DNA of 8,208 bases from Milkweed yellows phytoplasma str. MW1 (GTDB lineage: Bacteria > Bacillota_I > Bacilli_A > Acholeplasmatales > Acholeplasmataceae), in assembly GCF_000309485.1 (NCBI RefSeq), contig NZ_AKIL01000003.1:1-8208 (forward strand). The letters are read 5' to 3'. The notes beneath the pieces are model-generated. The model did no database searches, was not told where the DNA came from, and saw nothing but the letters and a program-made list of their open reading frames with translations. The position numbers and the translations under genes are program-made. This document shows positions 7,429 to 8,208 of the stretch, piece by piece. The stretch's first letter is position 1. Each line of letters starts with the position of its first letter.

Positions 7429-8061
7429 TTATTCGTTTTCTTCAACATGTCTGTAAAGTCTATGTTGTGTTAAAATGTTTTCTAATTCTTCTTTGCCTAA
7501 AAAATTTTCAGATTCTTGAATAAATTGGATAAATAATTTTTTTTTATCCAATTGGAATTTCTTATCGCTTTTTTTCATAAAAAACATAAAAATGATTAAA
7601 AATAAAATAATCGGTAAAGCGAATAACATAACAACTTTATAACCATTTAAATTTGGAATTGATGATTTAACTAAAGTAGATAAAATAAGAGAAGTGACAA
7701 AACCTATTCCTAAAGACAAAAAGTTTTTTTTAATTATATTTGCGCGTTTATTTAACAATTCATAAATAAATTTCATATAAAAAGAATTAATTTCTTTTTG
7801 ATATAAAGTATTGAATTTATCATAATATTCTTCATTAATAAAAACTCTAAAAACGCCATTTAAATAAGTCCAAACGACATATTGATTCATGTTCAAAAAA
7901 AAAGAATTATATTTACTTTGTTTTAAATAAAAAAACTCAATTTTTTTTTCTTGATCGTTAAAAAGACAATTTTCTTCGCGAAAAGCATTTCCTTCAACAG
8001 AATTAAAAACAAAAGGTAAAAGCTGAATTTTGTTTTTGTGTGTAAATAAATTCATAATCAA
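7429..8061 (-). CDS. Uncharacterised two-TM membrane protein in the mnmG-rsmG operon
   Basis: I do not recognise a named family for this 210-residue protein. It has a polar N-terminal part (about 1-112), rich in Phe, Tyr and Asn, and no signal peptide. Two hydrophobic segments follow, at about 114-131 (FLSLGIGFVTSLILSTLV) and 142-162 (KVVMLFALPIILFLIIFMFF), joined by a short NG-containing turn. A Lys-rich tail then runs to 210, including a helical stretch around 172-199. Lys clusters before TM1 (KRANIIKKN) and after TM2 (KKSDKK) predict that both ends are cytoplasmic, so most of the protein faces the cytosol and a membrane hairpin anchors it. It starts 41 bases past the SRP RNA 3' end and stops 49 bases before mnmG, which suggests co-transcription with mnmG-rsmG. 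The start is TTG at 8061 or ATG at 8055, two codons apart; ribosome-site spacing favours the TTG. It is a real gene by length, ribosome site and operon position. Confidence 0.82.
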   Translation of the reverse strand: MIMNLFTHKNKIQLLPFVFNSVEGNAFREENCLFNDQEKKIEFFYLKQSKYNSFFLNMNQYVVWTYLNGVFRVFINEEYYDKFNTLYQKEINSFYMKFIYELLNKRANIIKKNFLSLGIGFVTSLILSTLVKSSIPNLNGYKVVMLFALPIILFLIIFMFFMKKSDKKFQLDKKKLFIQFIQESENFLGKEELENILTQHRLYRHVEENE

Positions 8062-8068
8062 ATAGATT

Positions 8069-8073
8069 TCCTT
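8069..8073 (-). promoter_or_regulatory. Ribosome binding site of the membrane protein gene
   Basis: AAGGA on the minus strand lies seven bases before the TTG at 8061 and thirteen before the ATG at 8055. The shorter spacing is the usual one, so it favours the TTG start, though the ATG cannot be excluded. Confidence 0.55.
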
Positions 8074-8091
8074 TTTGTTAGTTTATTTTCA

Positions 8092-8097
8092 ATTATA
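8092..8097 (-). promoter_or_regulatory. Possible -10 box for the membrane protein-mnmG-rsmG operon
   Basis: A perfect TATAAT occurs on the minus strand directly after the T-run that ends the SRP RNA. Transcription would start near 8085, about 24 bases before the TTG start. The matching -35 position (8115-8121) falls in the SRP RNA terminal stem and reads GATGAT or TGATGA, a poor match to TTGACA. In DNA this AT-rich a TATAAT is expected fairly often, so the call is tentative; read-through from the SRP RNA promoter is the alternative. Confidence 0.35.
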
Positions 8098-8102
8098 AAA
8101 AA

Positions 8103-8208
8103 ATCTTCTTAAAAATCATCACTCACATGAAATTAAACTTATGGCTGCTTCAATCAAGACCTGACCAGATTCATTATCTTTACATTGAATGATGATTTTT
8201 AAGAAGAT
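8103..8208 (-). ncRNA. ffs: Signal recognition particle RNA (4.5S type), reaching the window edge
   Basis: The bacterial SRP RNA binds Ffh and its receptor FtsY to target nascent membrane proteins. On the minus strand the domain IV core is plain: GGTCAGGTC (8166-8158), apical TTGATT (8157-8152), GAAGCAGCC (8151-8143), matching the universal GGUCAGGUC...GAAGCAGCC asymmetric loop that binds the Ffh M domain. The ends form a perfect 18-bp helix: 8208-8191 with 8120-8103. It continues through further pairs (AUUCA with the UGAGU side, then AUG/CAU), giving one long rod without an Alu domain, as in the short 4.5S form. The helix is followed by six T (8102-8097), so it also serves as the transcription terminator. 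The length is about 106 nt; the 5' end may extend a few bases past the window, and the promoter lies outside it. The apical loop differs from the common GGAA type. Confidence 0.93.

Noticed and set aside
106..8061. Mycoplasma-type genetic code (UGA = Trp)
   Set aside because: All four genes read full length with UGA as a stop, and their Trp residues come from TGG, so the standard bacterial code applies.
8103..8208. An 18-bp perfect inverted repeat about 70 bases apart, resembling a miniature transposable element or insertion-sequence ends
   Set aside because: The interior holds the universal SRP RNA core (GGTCAGGTC / GAAGCAGCC), and the arms are its terminal helix. No target-site duplication can be seen.

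Overview
The window is strongly AT-rich (by eye about three quarters A+T). It reads cleanly with the standard bacterial code: tryptophans in the large ORF are TGG, and no in-frame TGA interrupts it. Extreme AT content, UGA kept as a stop, compact spacing, AT-only terminator stems and TTG starts fit the Acholeplasmataceae, most likely a 'Candidatus Phytoplasma' chromosome. Mycoplasma and Spiroplasma read UGA as Trp. This is an inference from composition and gene content, not a database match.

Layout. Positions 1-105 are a purine-rich leader with no convincing promoter. From 106 to 4743 (+) lies one very large gene for a 1545-residue superfamily-1 helicase of the COG1112 type, with a C-terminal PD-(D/E)XK nuclease-like domain. 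It ends at a strong rho-independent terminator (4764-4808). Everything to the right is on the minus strand. Read in the direction of transcription: an SRP RNA (4.5S type, 8208-8103), a two-TM membrane protein of unknown function (8061-7429), mnmG (7379-5520) and rsmG (5527-4913). rsmG overlaps the mnmG end by 8 nt and has its own terminator (4948-4904). The two transcription units converge in the 4744-4912 gap.

Functionally, the minus-strand block is core translation and secretion machinery. MnmG, with MnmE, modifies tRNA wobble uridine; RsmG methylates 16S rRNA; the SRP RNA works with Ffh in co-translational membrane targeting. The unknown membrane protein sits between the SRP RNA and mnmG and is probably co-transcribed with mnmG-rsmG. 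The large helicase-nuclease is the accessory-looking element. Its architecture resembles single-protein helicase-nuclease systems found in bacterial anti-phage defence repertoires. It is intact over 1545 codons in what appears to be a strongly reduced genome, so it is the best candidate here for an under-described system.

No tRNA, rRNA, CRISPR array, insertion sequence or origin was seen. No gene-free stretch exceeds 300 bases.
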